Notes: generated from the sequence alone by a model not told the origin. Numbered from the stretch's first letter, positions 33,915 to 44,434 are shown. The stretch: 64,000 bases of DNA from Macrotis lagotis (GCF_037893015.1 NC_133658.1:280575221-280639220); one strand, 5' to 3'. Translations and numbers: made by a program.

Positions 33915-34395
33915 ATTATTGAAAACAATAGTAATAATGATAATAGTAATATTCATTTGTCCAGTACTTTAATAATCTTTCTATGATCCTCACATGGGGA
34001 CAGCTAATGGAAAAGTAGATAGAGTGCTGAACTTGAAATTAGAGAGACTCATCTTTATAAATTCAAATCTGGTCTCAGATACTTAATAGCTTTGTGATCC
34101 TGGTCAAGGCACTTCACCCTGTTTGCCTCAGTTTCCTCATCTATAAAATGAGCTGGAGAAGTAATTGGCAAACCCCTACAGTATCTTTGCCAAAAAAAAA
34201 AACCCAGATAGGGACAGAAAGACTCATACTACTGAGATGCTCAATAACAAGCTATGAAGAAGATACTGTTATCCCCATTCTAGAAATGAGAAAACTAACA
34301 CTCAGGTTGAGTGACTTGACCTCATTAAGGACAGAGGTAGGATTCAAACCTAGCACTGTTGATTCCAGATCTTGTCATTCCAGACCTCCTCTACT
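33915..34395 (-). repeat. THER1, antisense, split by a MAR1-like SINE
   Basis: The left part (AATAGTAATAATGATAATAG, CAGTACTTTAATAATC, TATGATCCTCAC) and the right part from about 34240 (GATACTGTTATCCCCATTCTAG, AATGAGAAAACTAACACTC, TTCAAACCTAGCAC) join into one antisense THER1. Confidence 0.72.
33995..34236 (+). mobile_element. MAR1-like SINE, sense, inside THER1
   Basis: GGGGACAGCTAATGGAAAAG head, ATTCAAATCTGGTCTCAGAT, CCTCAGTTTCCTCATCTATAAAATGAGCTGGAGAAG and AGTATCTTTGCC give the complete order. The A run and ATAGGGACAGAAAGACTC follow. Confidence 0.82.
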
Positions 34396-35035
34396 CTCTG
34401 AACCTGGGCAAAACACTCCTATATGACTTCAGTTAGGATATTTTTTGTCCATATTTTCAATTAAATGAGTAAAAATATCTATTAAATGCCAACAGGGCAG
34501 GATCCTGTGTTAGGTACTCAATGAATGTCTACTGATGCGACCATTGTAGTTTAGGAAATGTTGATGACCTGCCTGAGATACTGATCAGAAGAAATAGCAG
34601 CATTCAAACCCAAACCCAGTGTTCTTTCCAGGAAATCCTATCATTATTTTAGGAGAAGAAAGAAGTATGCCCTTTCCTATCTGGGAAAGACTAGTCTCTA
34701 GCAGTACTAACATCATGTACAAGTAGTAGTCCCAAGCAAAGATCTATTTCAAAGGGCCAATCCAGGAATTTTCTTTCACTGAGAGGCATTCTTTGGGAGG
34801 TAGTCTAATTCCCTCAATCACTAATTTTCCATTAATGTTCTGTTTGGCAATAAGAAACCTGTCCCTTTATTATGAACTGAAATGTATTTAATCATTTGGG
34901 ACTTATAAGGAGAAGCTTGGAGTTCCTCCCTGATGAGCTCAGATTCCAATCACTGCTTATTGCATTCCCACCCATACCCAGGGCTTAAGGGAGAATTGAA
35001 GAGGAAGATAGGAAGACAAAAAAAGAAGAAAACAT
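34396..35035. other. No confident feature
   Basis: Includes 34480-34520, which faintly resembles an L2 terminus, but nothing firm. Confidence 0.4.
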
Positions 35036-35039
35036 AAGG

Positions 35040-35350
35040 TCCATTCTCCTGAAGTAAGATAGGCCATGTACCCTTGATACAATCAGAGCACAACATAAGA
35101 TGATGATTCAAGTGGGAAATTGTATAGTTTAGACTTTTAAGTGTTCTAGGAAATCAAAGAAGAGAGATCACTATGACCTGAACTGGTCAGAAAACAGTGC
35201 ATGCATGAAGGAGGTGAGTCTTGAACTAATCCATAAAGGAGAGAGTATCAGCTGGACAGGCAAAAGAAGATAGCTGTAATTCCAGGAAGAGTTTCAATGT
35301 GAACTCAGAGCTGGGAATATATTCAGCTATGTGTGGTGGTTGGAGAAATG
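35040..35350 (-). repeat. L2 interior fragment, antisense
   Basis: Purine-rich: GAGGTGAGTCTTGAACTAATC, TTCCAGGAAGAGTTTCAATG and GAGCTGGGAATATATTC echo the antisense L2 phrases ACTTGAA...ATTCCAGG...GAGCTG. Confidence 0.5.
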
Positions 35351-35594
35351 GAGGAAAACCATAAGTACTTATTATCTAGGTCATACATTTAGCCTTAAAA
35401 AGAAGCTTAGTTTCCCCTCATATTATAGTTGAGCAATTTATGACTCAGACAACTAATAAAGTTACCCAAATTCTCAGACTCTAAATCCAGGGATTTTCTT
35501 TCCTGGGTTAATAGCATATTTCTATTGGCTGAACATGCTGACATGATGACAATGAATGTGATTATCCTGGACCTGGTCCAAAGACTCATTCCCT

Positions 35595-36540
35595 AAGCAT
35601 TATTAAGCACCTACATGCTGTGGAGATACAAAGAAAGGCAAGACAGTCCCTGCCCTGAAGGAGCTTACAGTCTACTAGGGGGAGCAACATGAAAATAACT
35701 AAGGATAAATATCATCTATACAGGATAAATTGGAGATAAGCAATACAGGGAAGGCACTAGCATTTATATGATGTTTTTGCTGGGACTTGAAGGAAGTTAA
35801 AGAAGCCAGGAGGGTAATGAGGTGGTATAGCAGATAGAGCACTGTACCTGAATCAGGAAGGCTCATCTGAGGGCAAATTTGGCCTCAGATGTTGGCTAGT
35901 TGTGTGACTCTGGGTAAATCACTTCACCCTGTTACCCTCAGTTTCTTCATCTGTAAAATGAATTGGAGAAGTAAATGGCAAACTTCTCTAGTATCTTTGC
36001 CAAGAAAACCCCCAAATGGATCACGAAGAGTCAGATGTGATTGAAATAATTCAACCACCAAAAGAAGCCAGGAGGTGAAAATGAGGGGAAAAGCATGTGA
36101 AAATGGCCAGAATCTTGTGCTTGGATCAGCCAAGAGGTGGGTGTCCCTGGGTCATAGGCTATGTAATAGAAAGAAAAGTATAGGACAGATTGTGGAGGAC
36201 TTTGCTTGCCAAACTGAGGATCTTATATTTGATCCAGAAGATGAAAAGGATCCTCTGGAGTTAACTGAAAGGGGGAGAATAATAGGGTCAGATCTCCTTA
36301 GGAAGATTAATTTGACAGCTGAATGAGGATGAACATGATACTTGAGGCAGGGAGACCATAGAGCAGGCTAAATAATAATAATGGTCCAAGAGTGAGATGA
36401 TTAGGGTAGGAGAGAAAGGGACAAATACCCACAAAGTCACAGATATTTCTGGGTACAGACAAGAACTTCTTGATTTCCAACAACAAAATTAAGAATAAGA
36501 GTATATAAAAAGTAAAAGTTTGAAGTATCACACTCAATTT
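35595..36540 (-). repeat. L2 LINE, antisense, split by a SINE
   Basis: CATTATTAAGCACCTACATG, AAGGCAAGACAGTCCCTGCCCTGAAGGAGCTTACAGTCTACTAGGGGG and TGCTGGGACTTGAAGGAAG lie left of the SINE. AATCTTGTGCTTGGATCAGC, ACTTTGCTTGCCAAACTGAGG, CTCTGGAGTTAACTGAAAGGG and AGATCTCCTTAGGAAGATTAATTTG lie right of it, all in the antisense L2 order. The longest antisense L2 in the window. Confidence 0.75.
35814..36060 (+). mobile_element. MAR1-like SINE with perfect 15-bp duplication, inside L2
   Basis: TAATGAGGTGGTATAGCAGATAG head, CCTCAGATGTTGGCTAGTTG, CAGTTTCTTCATCTGTAAAATG, AATTGGAGAAGTAAATGGCAAAC, CCCCCAAATGGATCACGAAGAGTCAG tail. Identical flanks AAAGAAGCCAGGAGG lie at 35799-35813 and 36061-36075. The exact duplication is notable for a family whose other copies here have degraded flanks. 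Confidence 0.94.
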
Positions 36541-36639
36541 TTCGCTTAGGAAAAAACATAGGATTTGGAGCCAGAGATTGTGGTTTGGTTTAGTAACTAT
36601 GAAGTCTAATGGGTAAAGGAATGAAAAACTGTGGTGGTT

Positions 36640-36895
36640 TTATGTGGTGTTAGAGCAATGGACATGTGGTCAGGGAGATCTGCTGCTAACACTTACTATA
36701 TGTGTGACCCTGAGCAAGTCATATCCTTTCTGAACCTCAGTTTGTTCTTCAATGAAGATATCAATACATGAAATGCTTACCTAGCAGAGTTGATGTGAGA
36801 TCCCAACAAAAAAAAAAAAATTTGTAAAGCATTGTGCATACTTGAACTTACTTGCTGTATAGATGTGAGTGATTATTGTGGTAGTAGTTGTTATC
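36640..36895 (+). repeat. MIR, sense
   Basis: TGTGTGACCCTGAGCAAGTC, TGAACCTCAGTTTGTTCTTC, then an A run, TTTGTAAAGCATTGTGCATAC and a long ATTATT-like end. 36900-37335 has no recognised feature. Confidence 0.78.
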
Positions 36896-37339
36896 ATTAT
36901 TATAAATGACCATGGAGAGGATAGGGAAAGAACAAAGAAGTGGTGGTGGTGGCCACAGCTGAAAATTCACCCAGCAGTCAGTATGCTTTAATTTAGTTGG
37001 GAATCTGTTTGCTTTAGGAAAGTAGCAGAAGCAGCTGGCCATCAATGGCCTATGAAACACATCTCTCTCTCAGGAAAGGAAGAACTGACTGGCAAGGGGC
37101 AAGGTCTTCCAGAGATGCAGCATAGTCAGTCATCTTTTATTCCAGGGCCCATCAACTTCAAATCATCCATGCATTGCAGCTGTGCACTTGGGAGTCAATT
37201 CTTTACCTGAAAATATTGGAAAAATTAATATCTGGGAGTTAGTCACTCCTGCCCTGGGATAAATCCACCTCCAGAGATCCCCAGATAGGTCTAACCTATG
37301 ATCTTCATGGTCTTGGTCAGCCCAGGGGGATGATAGGGG

Positions 37340-37560
37340 GTAGAAATAAGTATTTCTTAATTATCTTCTATGTGCCAGATACTCATTTGATTCTCACAAA
37401 ATTCTGTGAGGTAAGTTCTATCATTATCCTCATCTTTACTGTTGAGAAAACTGAGGCCAAACAGAGGTTAAAGTGATTTGCCCAGAGTCACACAACTACG
37501 TATCTACAACTAGGTATCTAAAACAGAGTTTGAACTCCTTACTCCAGGCTGAGTATTCTG
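37340..37560 (-). repeat. MIR/THER1, antisense
   Basis: CTTCTATGTGCCAGATACTC, TCCTCATCTTTACTGTTGAG, AACTGAGGCCAAACAGAGGTT and GATTTGCCCAGAGTCACACAACT. TATCTACAACTA and TATCTA-like units repeat once near 37500. Confidence 0.82.
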
Positions 37561-37747
37561 TCTTAAGAAGCACTGGTTTGTAAAAAGAATTTTATTTTTC
37601 TGAGCGCCCTCTTCAAGAGAATCAAAACTCAAAAAATTAGGTAATATCAGTGATTTAGCAGGCACACACATACACATACACATACACACATAAACATCCA
37701 CACACACAATATCATAAAATGTCAGAATGGAAGGAACTCTAGTTTAT

Positions 37748-37963
37748 TGAAACCAGGAGTTAACCTTTTTTTGTATTATGGATCCCTAAGACAGTCTGGA
37801 CTCCCTTTAAGATAATATTTTTAAATGCATAAAATATATACCAATGGAATCAGTTTTATTCAAATAATTATTGAAATATATGTATATATAATATATATTA
37901 TATATATATATATATGAAAGCAAGTACATATATGGAAACAAGTCCCAGCTAAAGAACCCCTTG
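37748..37963 (+). mobile_element. Possible hAT-Charlie-type fragment
   Basis: CCAGGAGTTAACCTTTTTTTGTATTATGGATCCC at the left and AAGTCCCAGCTAAAGAACCCC at the right are roughly inverted, as in non-autonomous hAT elements whose ends read GGTTCTTAACC...GGTTAAGAACC. An AT-rich middle includes a (TA)n run at 37880-37915. No reliable 8-bp duplication was found, so the call is tentative. Confidence 0.45.
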
Positions 37964-37971
37964 CTCTAGAT

Positions 37972-38171
37972 CAGTGGTGTAAAACTCAAATAGAAATTGG
38001 TCATTAATTCATATATAAAAATCCTTATGGGACACATATAAACTTAATTTTTAAATGTTATATTATCTATATTTATTGAATTTTTATTTATTTTATTAAA
38101 TATTTCCCCATTACATTTTAACCTGGCTCATCTGCATTCAGGACCTCTGGCTGCATGTTTTATCACCTCTG
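37972..38171 (+). mobile_element. hAT-type non-autonomous DNA transposon (200 bp)
   Basis: Ends are inverted: CAGTGGTGTAAAAC at the left and, read on the opposite strand, CAGAGGTGATAAAAC at the right. An 8-bp flank CTCTAGAT (37964-37971) and GTCTAGAT (38172-38179) matches at seven of eight bases, the duplication size of hAT elements. The interior is AT-rich with no coding capacity, so it must have been moved by a transposase in trans. Strand is arbitrary. Confidence 0.75.
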
Positions 38172-38179
38172 GTCTAGAT

Positions 38180-38320
38180 GAAACCTGTCATTTTACAGAT
38201 GAGGGGTAAAGCTAAGGAATGTTGAATGACTTCCACATAGCCTCACATAACTGGAACTTGAACTTAGTTCTCCTGCTCCCCATGCAGTGGTCTTTCTGTC
38301 ACACTATGGGGACTCCAAGG
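38180..38320 (-). repeat. MIR, antisense
   Basis: TCATTTTACAGATGAGGGGT, TGACTTCCACATAGCC and TTGAACTTAGTTCTCCTGC. 38320-38755 has no recognised feature. Confidence 0.72.
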
Positions 38321-38759
38321 GTCTGTACCCATTCATGCCCATCTCCCACACATCCTTTCTTTTTTCTTTCATCCTTACTTCCATTCATAAACCTGATGAC
38401 CTGAGAGATCCTCATTTTACAAATAACAATTTGAGTATGGTCACCTCTCCATTTAGTGAGGCAGGAGGAGGAAATGGACTATTACAGAAGATTTCTAGCC
38501 ACAAGAGTGAAAATACAAAGACTTTCCTGTGTAATCCTAAACTATTCTGCATACTCATATACCTGAACAAGTCCTCAAGCTCTCACCTGGGTTTTTCTAA
38601 CTTTGACAGCACATTATTTTAAATACCGTTCTCAGAAATTGGACAGGGTACTGTAAAAACATCTTAAATCTTTGAGATGACTTTTAACCTACTCGCCTGG
38701 CCTTATACCCTACCTCAACCCCTACTATATGCTGAAGTCAAGTATAATTGCTTCCCCAA

Positions 38760-39570
38760 ATACACTCTTGTGCTTTTCTACTTCTATGTCCAGAGTGTCT
38801 CTATCCATCCAATTTCCACCTACAATTGAAAATCTAGGTCTTCTACTTTGAGAAAGTCTTCCCTGATATTCCCAACCAAGATCAAATACTCTTCTGCATA
38901 AATTTCTTATACTTGCTAGTACCTTTCATGTATTTATTACCTTCTTCTTTGTACTACAATTATCTATCTGTATGTCTTACATATTCTGTTAGACTGTGAT
39001 CTCCATACCAACTTCTTTGTTTCTCAGCTTAATAAGCAGTAAATAGATGGACATGTGAGTGAATCCTATAAAACCCAGCTTAAATGCCACCTGTACCCTG
39101 TACATTGAAACTTTGTCCCTTATTGGCTATATTCATCATCATCATCATTAATCATGTAATATCATTTATGAGCTTTATAATTTGCAAAGTTTCTTACAAA
39201 TATTGCATTTTGTCCTTACAACAAATCTGGGAGATAAATGTTATTATTGTCCTCACTTTATAGATGAGGAAACTAAGGCAGACAATGTTTAAGTGGTTTG
39301 TCCTGGATCACATAATCTGTGTCTGAGGAACGATTTGAACTTGTCTTCCAGATGATCTGTTCCCCCATTGATTATGCTCGTACCTCACTGATAATACATG
39401 TTAGAATATATTTACCATGTCATAGTGAGTATTATGGTTAATTGTATTTTTGCAATATCCTCCCACTGAACTGTAAGTTTAAGCTCCTTAGGGTCACATA
39501 TCATGTCATAACTAAACTTTGTGTCTCCTCAACATCTAGCATAATGTTTAATACATGTTTGTAAAATTAA
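38760..39570 (+). repeat. L2 LINE, sense, interrupted by THER1
   Basis: TCTTCCCTGATATTCCCAACC (38855), TACCTTTCATGTATTTATTACC, TGTTAGACTGTGATCTCC and AGCTTAAATGCCACC are L2 3' phrases, but in repeated order, so at least two L2 pieces are present. The terminal piece 39380-39565 (CACTGAACTGTAAG, TTAGGGTCACATATC, TAGCATAATGTTTAATACATG) comes after THER1 at 39140-39365. Confidence 0.62.
39140..39366 (-). repeat. THER1, antisense
   Basis: ATTTATGAGCTTTATAATTTGCAAAG, TGTCCTTACAACAAATCTGGG, TTTATAGATGAGGAAACTAAGGC and CTGAGGAACGATTTGAACTTG. Confidence 0.82.
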
Positions 39571-39619
39571 TTGGGTCAAACATTTATTAAGTATCTACTT
39601 TATGGTAATTACTGTGCTA

Positions 39620-40260
39620 AACACATTTTCTTTTTAATGAATGAATTGCATAAATTAATTAATTTTGGATGTGACCCTTTGACAAGAAAGTATCTAGAAG
39701 AGAAAACTATAGAAGATTGTTTATAGTTGTGGCTAATATTTAAGAGCAGTGGTTTGATGGGCCATTTTTCAAGGGGAAATGTGAATAAATATCACCCAAT
39801 GGGTGGAGTAATTCTATCCCTTAGACTAAAGAGAAATTGTTCCCTGTTCATAGACCTGAGGCTGAGTCATACAGAAAGGGCTCTAAACTTGTATGTAGCT
39901 GGGGTTCTGTTAATGTTCGCCACCATTGAAGGCTCATCTGATGTTCCCAGGGAAGTGGAAAAAAGGAACAGAAAAGCAAAACAAAAGGGGGAGGGTATAT
40001 GAAACTAAAGCTTAATTGTAGTGAAATGCATTGTCATTAATTTCTTTTATTCTTGGAGTCCATTATTCATAAAAAAATCAAAGTCATAGGACCCCTATCT
40101 CTGGCTTTCATCCTTGGACCCAGACTGAATTCTAACCTAGGACAAATGGGGTAGGAGAAAAAGTTTGGTAGATAAGGAGCACAACTGTACTAAGTTGCTT
40201 TCATGACATGGGCAACATGCATCCCCTCTCTGTATTTCAGTTTCCACTTTGGGCAAGTAA
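39620..40260. other. No confident feature
   Basis: Unique-looking. A 91-codon plus-strand frame at 39727-40002 has neither splice sites nor recognisable content, and I do not call it. Confidence 0.4.
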
Positions 40261-40264
40261 AATG

Positions 40265-40505
40265 ATAGGGAACATTTATAAAAAAAAAAATCCTGTGCTG
40301 GCACTTTTTACAAACATCCCCTCATTTGTTCCTCACAACAACCCTGTGAGATGTGTACTATTATTATTTCTATTTTACAGTTGAGAAAAGTGAAGCAAGT
40401 GGATGTTAAATGATTTGTCCAAAAATCACATAGCTAATAAGTATCTGAGGCTGAACTTCAATTCAAATCTAAGCGAAACAGTGTCTGGTTCCATGCAGAC
40501 CATCA
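40265..40505 (-). repeat. THER1/MIR, antisense
   Basis: CTCATTTGTTCCTCACAACAACCCTGTGAG, TATTTTACAGTTGAGAAAAG and ATCTGAGGCTGAACTTCAATTC. Confidence 0.85.
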
Positions 40506-40539
40506 CTCTCTTGGATACATAACTTAGAGGTATCAAGCA

Positions 40540-40975
40540 GTCTCAGATCCTTAATACCACTTTCTGACCTCAGACATCTGTGTTCTTATTTCACTTCTTC
40601 TCTTAACCAGCTATATGATCATAAGCATGAAACCTCAGCTCTCTAGTATTGTTTCCCTGTCTATAAAATGAGGAGATCCTTGGGATTGTGTCTAAATCTG
40701 GTGGTCTGTGACTTTGGGACTCAAATTCTGAATTTATGTTGCTTCATCTCAGAAGTCTTATTTTCTCACCTGAGCTAGATCCAGAGTATCATACAGGGAC
40801 TGGCTTCTAAGCCTACATAACTTCTCTCAGACTCTACTAAGTGTGTGACCTTGAAGGAGGAAATCACTTGGCCACTCTGGGCCTCAGTTTACTTATCTGT
40901 CAAGTGATGGCAGTGAACTAAATGATTTCCTAGGTAGCTTCTAGGTCTAAAATCCTATCACGCTGTGATCCTGTC
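40540..40975 (+). repeat. Two MIR copies, sense, in tandem
   Basis: 40540-40720 (GACCTCAGACATCTGTGTTC, CTGTCTATAAAATGAGGAG) and 40785-40970 (AGTGTGTGACCTTGAAGG, GGGCCTCAGTTTACTTATCTGTC, AGGTAGCTTCTAGGTCTAAAATCC). They form the left border of the GC-richer island. Confidence 0.78.
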
Positions 40976-41039
40976 CTTAATTGTGCTCTAGGGGAGAGAA
41001 ATGCTCACCATGAAGTCATATGAGGACAACCCTGGGAAA

Positions 41040-41480
41040 AGCAGTCTTTGATTTCCATGAAAATAGAGATGTTCAGGGGAGCATCTTCTGCCGGTTCAAA
41101 CAAATTCATCATAGTGCATCTTTGGATTTTCCCTCCATTCCCTCCCTCCCTTCTGGAAGTACCCCCCTGGAGAGAAAGGGCTGTTCCACTGCCTGGCAGA
41201 GTGAAGGGAGGGGGAGCAGTTCCAGGATGGTATGCACCAACAGCCCCGAGCTCCACGCAGCGCTGCCCCTCCCTCCGCAGGAGTTGGGGAGGGACGAAAG
41301 AACCAGGCAGGATGGCGCGATCGAAGCTGAAGAATTCCCCATCAGAGAGCAAGGCTGGCCAGGCAGCCACCCCGGGAGAAGAGCCCTACGGGGTCAGTCC
41401 CCTGCTGCCGACCCACAGGATGGGCTCCCAGGGCAGTGACATCGGTCAGAGGTATTGCTGAATGGGTGGTCGGGCTGGAG
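41040..41480 (+). promoter_or_regulatory. GC- and CpG-richer island around a possible gene start
   Basis: This stretch, and more weakly the sequence on to about 41900, is visibly richer in G+C than the AT-rich window around it. It has a local cluster of CpGs (for example GACGAAAG, GGCGCGATCG, CCCCGGGAG, CTACGGGG, GCCGACC). Repeats stop at 40975 and resume near 42150, so about 1.1 kb is repeat-free. That combination suits a CpG-island-type or alternative promoter. No TATA box was identified. Not proven as a promoter. Confidence 0.45.
41281..41451 (+). CDS. Possible 5' coding exon of an unidentified gene
   Basis: A pyrimidine-rich acceptor-like CCCCTCCCTCCGCAG ends at 41280. Alternatively the exon is first and extends upstream. 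ATG at 41312, in the context GGCAGGATGGCG (G at +4), opens a frame of 46 codons plus two bases. It starts MARSKLKNSP and is rich in Ser, Gly, Pro and Gln, then meets a donor-like CAGAG^GTATTG at 41451/41452. Without splicing the frame stops two codons later (TGA at 41459). I do not recognise the protein. The low-complexity, polar composition would suit a disordered N-terminus. Exon phase is 2, which fits the candidate exon at 57544. The alternative is a chance frame in a CpG-rich non-coding island, since two overlapping plus frames are open here. Confidence 0.35.
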
Positions 41481-42145
41481 GGGGCTGAGGGAGGCTGGGG
41501 AGCCCAGCAGAGGGAGGAAGAAAGGGGGTCCTTTCTGGTAGAATCCCAGGGGGGAGAAAATCCTCCGTGGTGCAGCCTAAGAGCCAGGTGCTGCAAGGAC
41601 CGGTTTGTCAGGGAATGCTATAGGCAAGCGTTAGGGGAAGACGGGACAGCCCTCCACTGAGGAGACCCTCTAGAAGGGGCTTTGCTATTTCCTTGCGGCT
41701 TTAGCGCACAGATCAGCCCAGAGTCCCACCTGAAGGAAGCAACCTACAGAGGGGAAAAGGAGAAACCATGGGCAGGTGCAGCGGGGGTTGCAGAGGATAC
41801 ACTTCCTGTTACCCTCCTAGGGGCTTTCAGGGCCACCTTCCTCCCCACTCCTGGGGCTCTGGCTTCCCTCCCGCCCACCCACCCATCTCCCAGTACCAGA
41901 GGAGCTTGGGGCTTTGGGGGCTGGTACTAGCCCATCCCATGCAAATTAGTCACCGTGGGAAGAAGCTTTTGCATGGAAGATGCCAGGCAATTGACTGGGG
42001 ATGGGGGAAGGAAGTTAACTCTTCCCTGCCTTCCAGGAAGACTCAAAGGGGACTGGGTGCAGGTGTGGAGGGGTGGGAACTAGCCTTTTCTCTATTAGCT
42101 TTAGGTCCCTTTTTACAGACTCCTTGTTACCAAATTCCTTGGAGC
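41452..42145. other. Repeat-free GC-rich sequence
   Basis: Continues the island. It holds several overlapping open frames with no clear splice sites and is best read as intron or flank with regulatory potential. Confidence 0.4.
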
Positions 42146-42149
42146 AATT

Positions 42150-42345
42150 CCTGAACACCTCTCATGATAATTTATTTATGTGCCTTCACTCATGGTCATT
42201 CTGTGACTTGATACTGACAACAGCCCCAGGAGTAAGGCTGTGCATGAGTGGTTATGCCGATTTTACAGATAAATGAACTGAGATTCAGAGAGGAAGGGAC
42301 TTTCACTGCATTGCATTGCTTGAGAGGCCTGTAGGTGCTTTATTC
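42150..42345 (-). repeat. MIR, antisense
   Basis: CATTCTGTGACTTGATACTGACAACAGCCCCAGGAG, GATTTTACAGATAAATGAACTGAG and AGAGAGGAAGGGACTTTCAC. Confidence 0.7.
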
Positions 42346-42599
42346 TAGGAAAGCATCTGAGGATTTGGCCCAGGGCTGCTTAGGAGTTGACTCAAGGTGT
42401 CTCTAGCTAATACTGAGCACATGTGACAGATTGAGGATGTTAGGGAGAGGGGGAGTAGCTACCAAGGGAGTCAACAGCAGCAAAGCAATCTACTTGAAAA
42501 GCCCAGCCTGTCAGGTCAGCTTTACAGGAAGATTCTTTTTCCTGGCAGGCAGGAACCCTGCCTCCCTGGAAACCTTTTATATTTCCTAAACTCTTTCAT

Positions 42600-42850
42600 A
42601 GTCTGTTTCTCACTAGAAGTCACAATTGCCTTGTGAGATACAATTATGCAATTTTGCAGTTTATAAGATGTTTGCAGTTAGTCTATAAAGCATTTTCAAA
42701 TCGATCCTCTCACTTGGTACTCATCACAACACATTGGGAGTGATAGGCAAGTCAGGGACAATTATCATTTACAGCAGAGGAAACTGAGGCCATGAAGGAT
42801 TATGAATTGCTCAAGATTATACAAAAGATGGGTCCAGGTCTCCTGGTTCT
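42600..42850 (-). repeat. THER1/MIR, antisense
   Basis: TATAAAGCATTTTCAAATCGATCC, TTACAGCAGAGGAAACTGAGGCC and a diverged right end. 42345-42600 has no recognised feature. Confidence 0.68.
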
Positions 42851-43189
42851 TCTCCCTGGGTTCTCTTCTGGCACTTTGCTGCCTCCCTTACATAAACCTG
42901 CAGTCTCCTTATTCTCTACCTCTACTGCCGGGCCACCATCATAGACACTTCAGGAAGATGGCGTGGGCATCTCCGGATGCAAAGACTGTTCCAAGTCCCA
43001 CTGAGGGAGGAGGACAATGACCTTTCACAGTTCTGGAGGTTGGAGAGAGGAATGGATATTCATTACCACCTCTCCCACAGAGGCCAGGAAGCCAGTTTAT
43101 GCCTTAAACAGATGGTATCACTGAGGGTAGTGTAGCAAACCAGAGCATCCTGCTGGCCTCCCTTTCTCAACCTATATGATCCTAATTCC

Positions 43190-43440
43190 CCTTTGTATTA
43201 CAACAAGACTCTATACACTTCTCAAAGTGTTCTTTCATCCATTATCTCATTTGATCCTCACAGTTGCTCAGAGAGGGAGGCCACACAAGAAATTGTATTC
43301 CTGTTGGGCAAATGAAGTGACAAAGGCTCAGAGAGATTAAGTAAATTGGCTCTGGGTCACACAGTAGATGGGCAGGAGTAAAGGCAGAATTTCCTTCTCC
43401 AACATCCTGCCCTAACTCGGATTCTTGGATTTCATTCTTT
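43190..43440 (-). repeat. THER1/MIR, antisense
   Basis: TCTCAAAGTGTTCTTTCATCC, ATTATCTCATTTGATCCTCACAG, AAAGGCTCAGAGAGATTAAG and GGGTCACACAGTAGATGG. Confidence 0.8.
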
Positions 43441-43524
43441 GAATGTCATTTCATGAATGAAATGGGCTTCTCAGGTTACCATGCAGAGAAACTAAAAGAC
43501 CTTCAGAAGAATTGGAATCAAATT

Positions 43525-43720
43525 CCCTGCAGCATGATAAAGTGGAATTGGCAGTGATCTGTCAAGAAGCGGGTTCCAATACTGGTTCTGATACTTTTCT
43601 AGCAATATTGTCATTTCTCTCCTAGGATTGTTGTTAAGAAATCACTTTTTAAATCTTAAAATACCAAAGGAATATGAGTAATTCAGTTCCTATAGTTATA
43701 CTTCTGCAGAGATGAGCTAA
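43525..43720 (+). repeat. MIR, sense (diverged)
   Basis: AATTGGCAGTGATCTGTCAAG, GGGTTCCAATACTGGTTCTG and the late GGATTGTTGTTAAGAAATC are compatible with a degraded sense MIR. Confidence 0.5.
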
Positions 43721-43934
43721 TGCTTAGAAAGTGCCTGGCACCTATAATAAACTATATAAAGTTATTTCTTTTCTACCACTACCACCACCACCAGGACCAT
43801 TTCTGAAGATCCCAAGGATTTTTCCCCAGTGCAGTGATAGAGCAAGCAGGCTGCTTGAGAAGAATTTATCTAGTCCCAATCTCACCTATCCAAGAAAGCA
43901 ATTCCTAACAATTCTTTAAATTGTTCCCTTAATT

Positions 43935-44210
43935 CCTATAGCTGAAGTCAGGAGGACTTGAGTTCAAATCCAGCCACAGACACTTTCTGGGTATGTGACC
44001 TTAGGCAAATCATTTAACCCTGATGTTGTAGCATCCATAGCCATCTCCAATCATCCTGATTTATATCTGACCACTGACTCTGGAGAACAAAGTGAGGCTG
44101 GTGATTTAGCTCTCACTCAAATTCAATTCACATGCATGTTCATGACATAACCTCCCTGATGTCATGGTCTTCTTTGAGAACAAAGGACAAACATCATCAT
44201 CATAGTTGAC
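43935..44210 (+). mobile_element. tRNA-derived SINE with CATCAT tail, copy 1
   Basis: GAAGTCAGGAGGACTTGAGTTCAAATCCAGCC head (box B), TGTGACCTTAGGCAAATC, then a distinct 3' module: AGCATCCATAGCCATCTCCA, ATCATCCTGATTTATATCTG, CTGATGTCATGGTCTTCTTTGAGAACAAAGGACAAAC and a (ATC)n end. Copy 2 at 54345-54650 shares the whole module. Family not named by me; the tail differs from the MAR1 and WSINE tails. Confidence 0.8.
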
Positions 44211-44434
44211 CAACTAACCCTTGAGTTGAATACATAGTGGTTTTTCTTTTTCATGCTTTGCATGAATCTTACAATAAAGGAGTCACAGAATAGCTCCAGA
44301 GCACATAAAACTGGGGAAGAATATTCTTCAACTAGTATTTCCATATGGGGGCATGTCCTGATATGATCATAACCCTGATCTTATCTCCCTAAGAAGACTT
44401 AGAGTTTTATGAGGTTGGAGGTTTTCTTTTTCAA

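Noticed and set aside
39129..39140. CATCATCATCAT run as the tail of another CATCAT-type SINE
   Set aside because: The preceding sequence is L2-like and lacks the shared 3' module, so there is no SINE to attach it to.
41020..41439. 139-codon and overlapping 121-codon frames in the GC-rich island
   Set aside because: Long frames are expected by chance where G+C is high, and several overlap on both strands. Only the frame with splice-like borders and a good start was kept, at low confidence.
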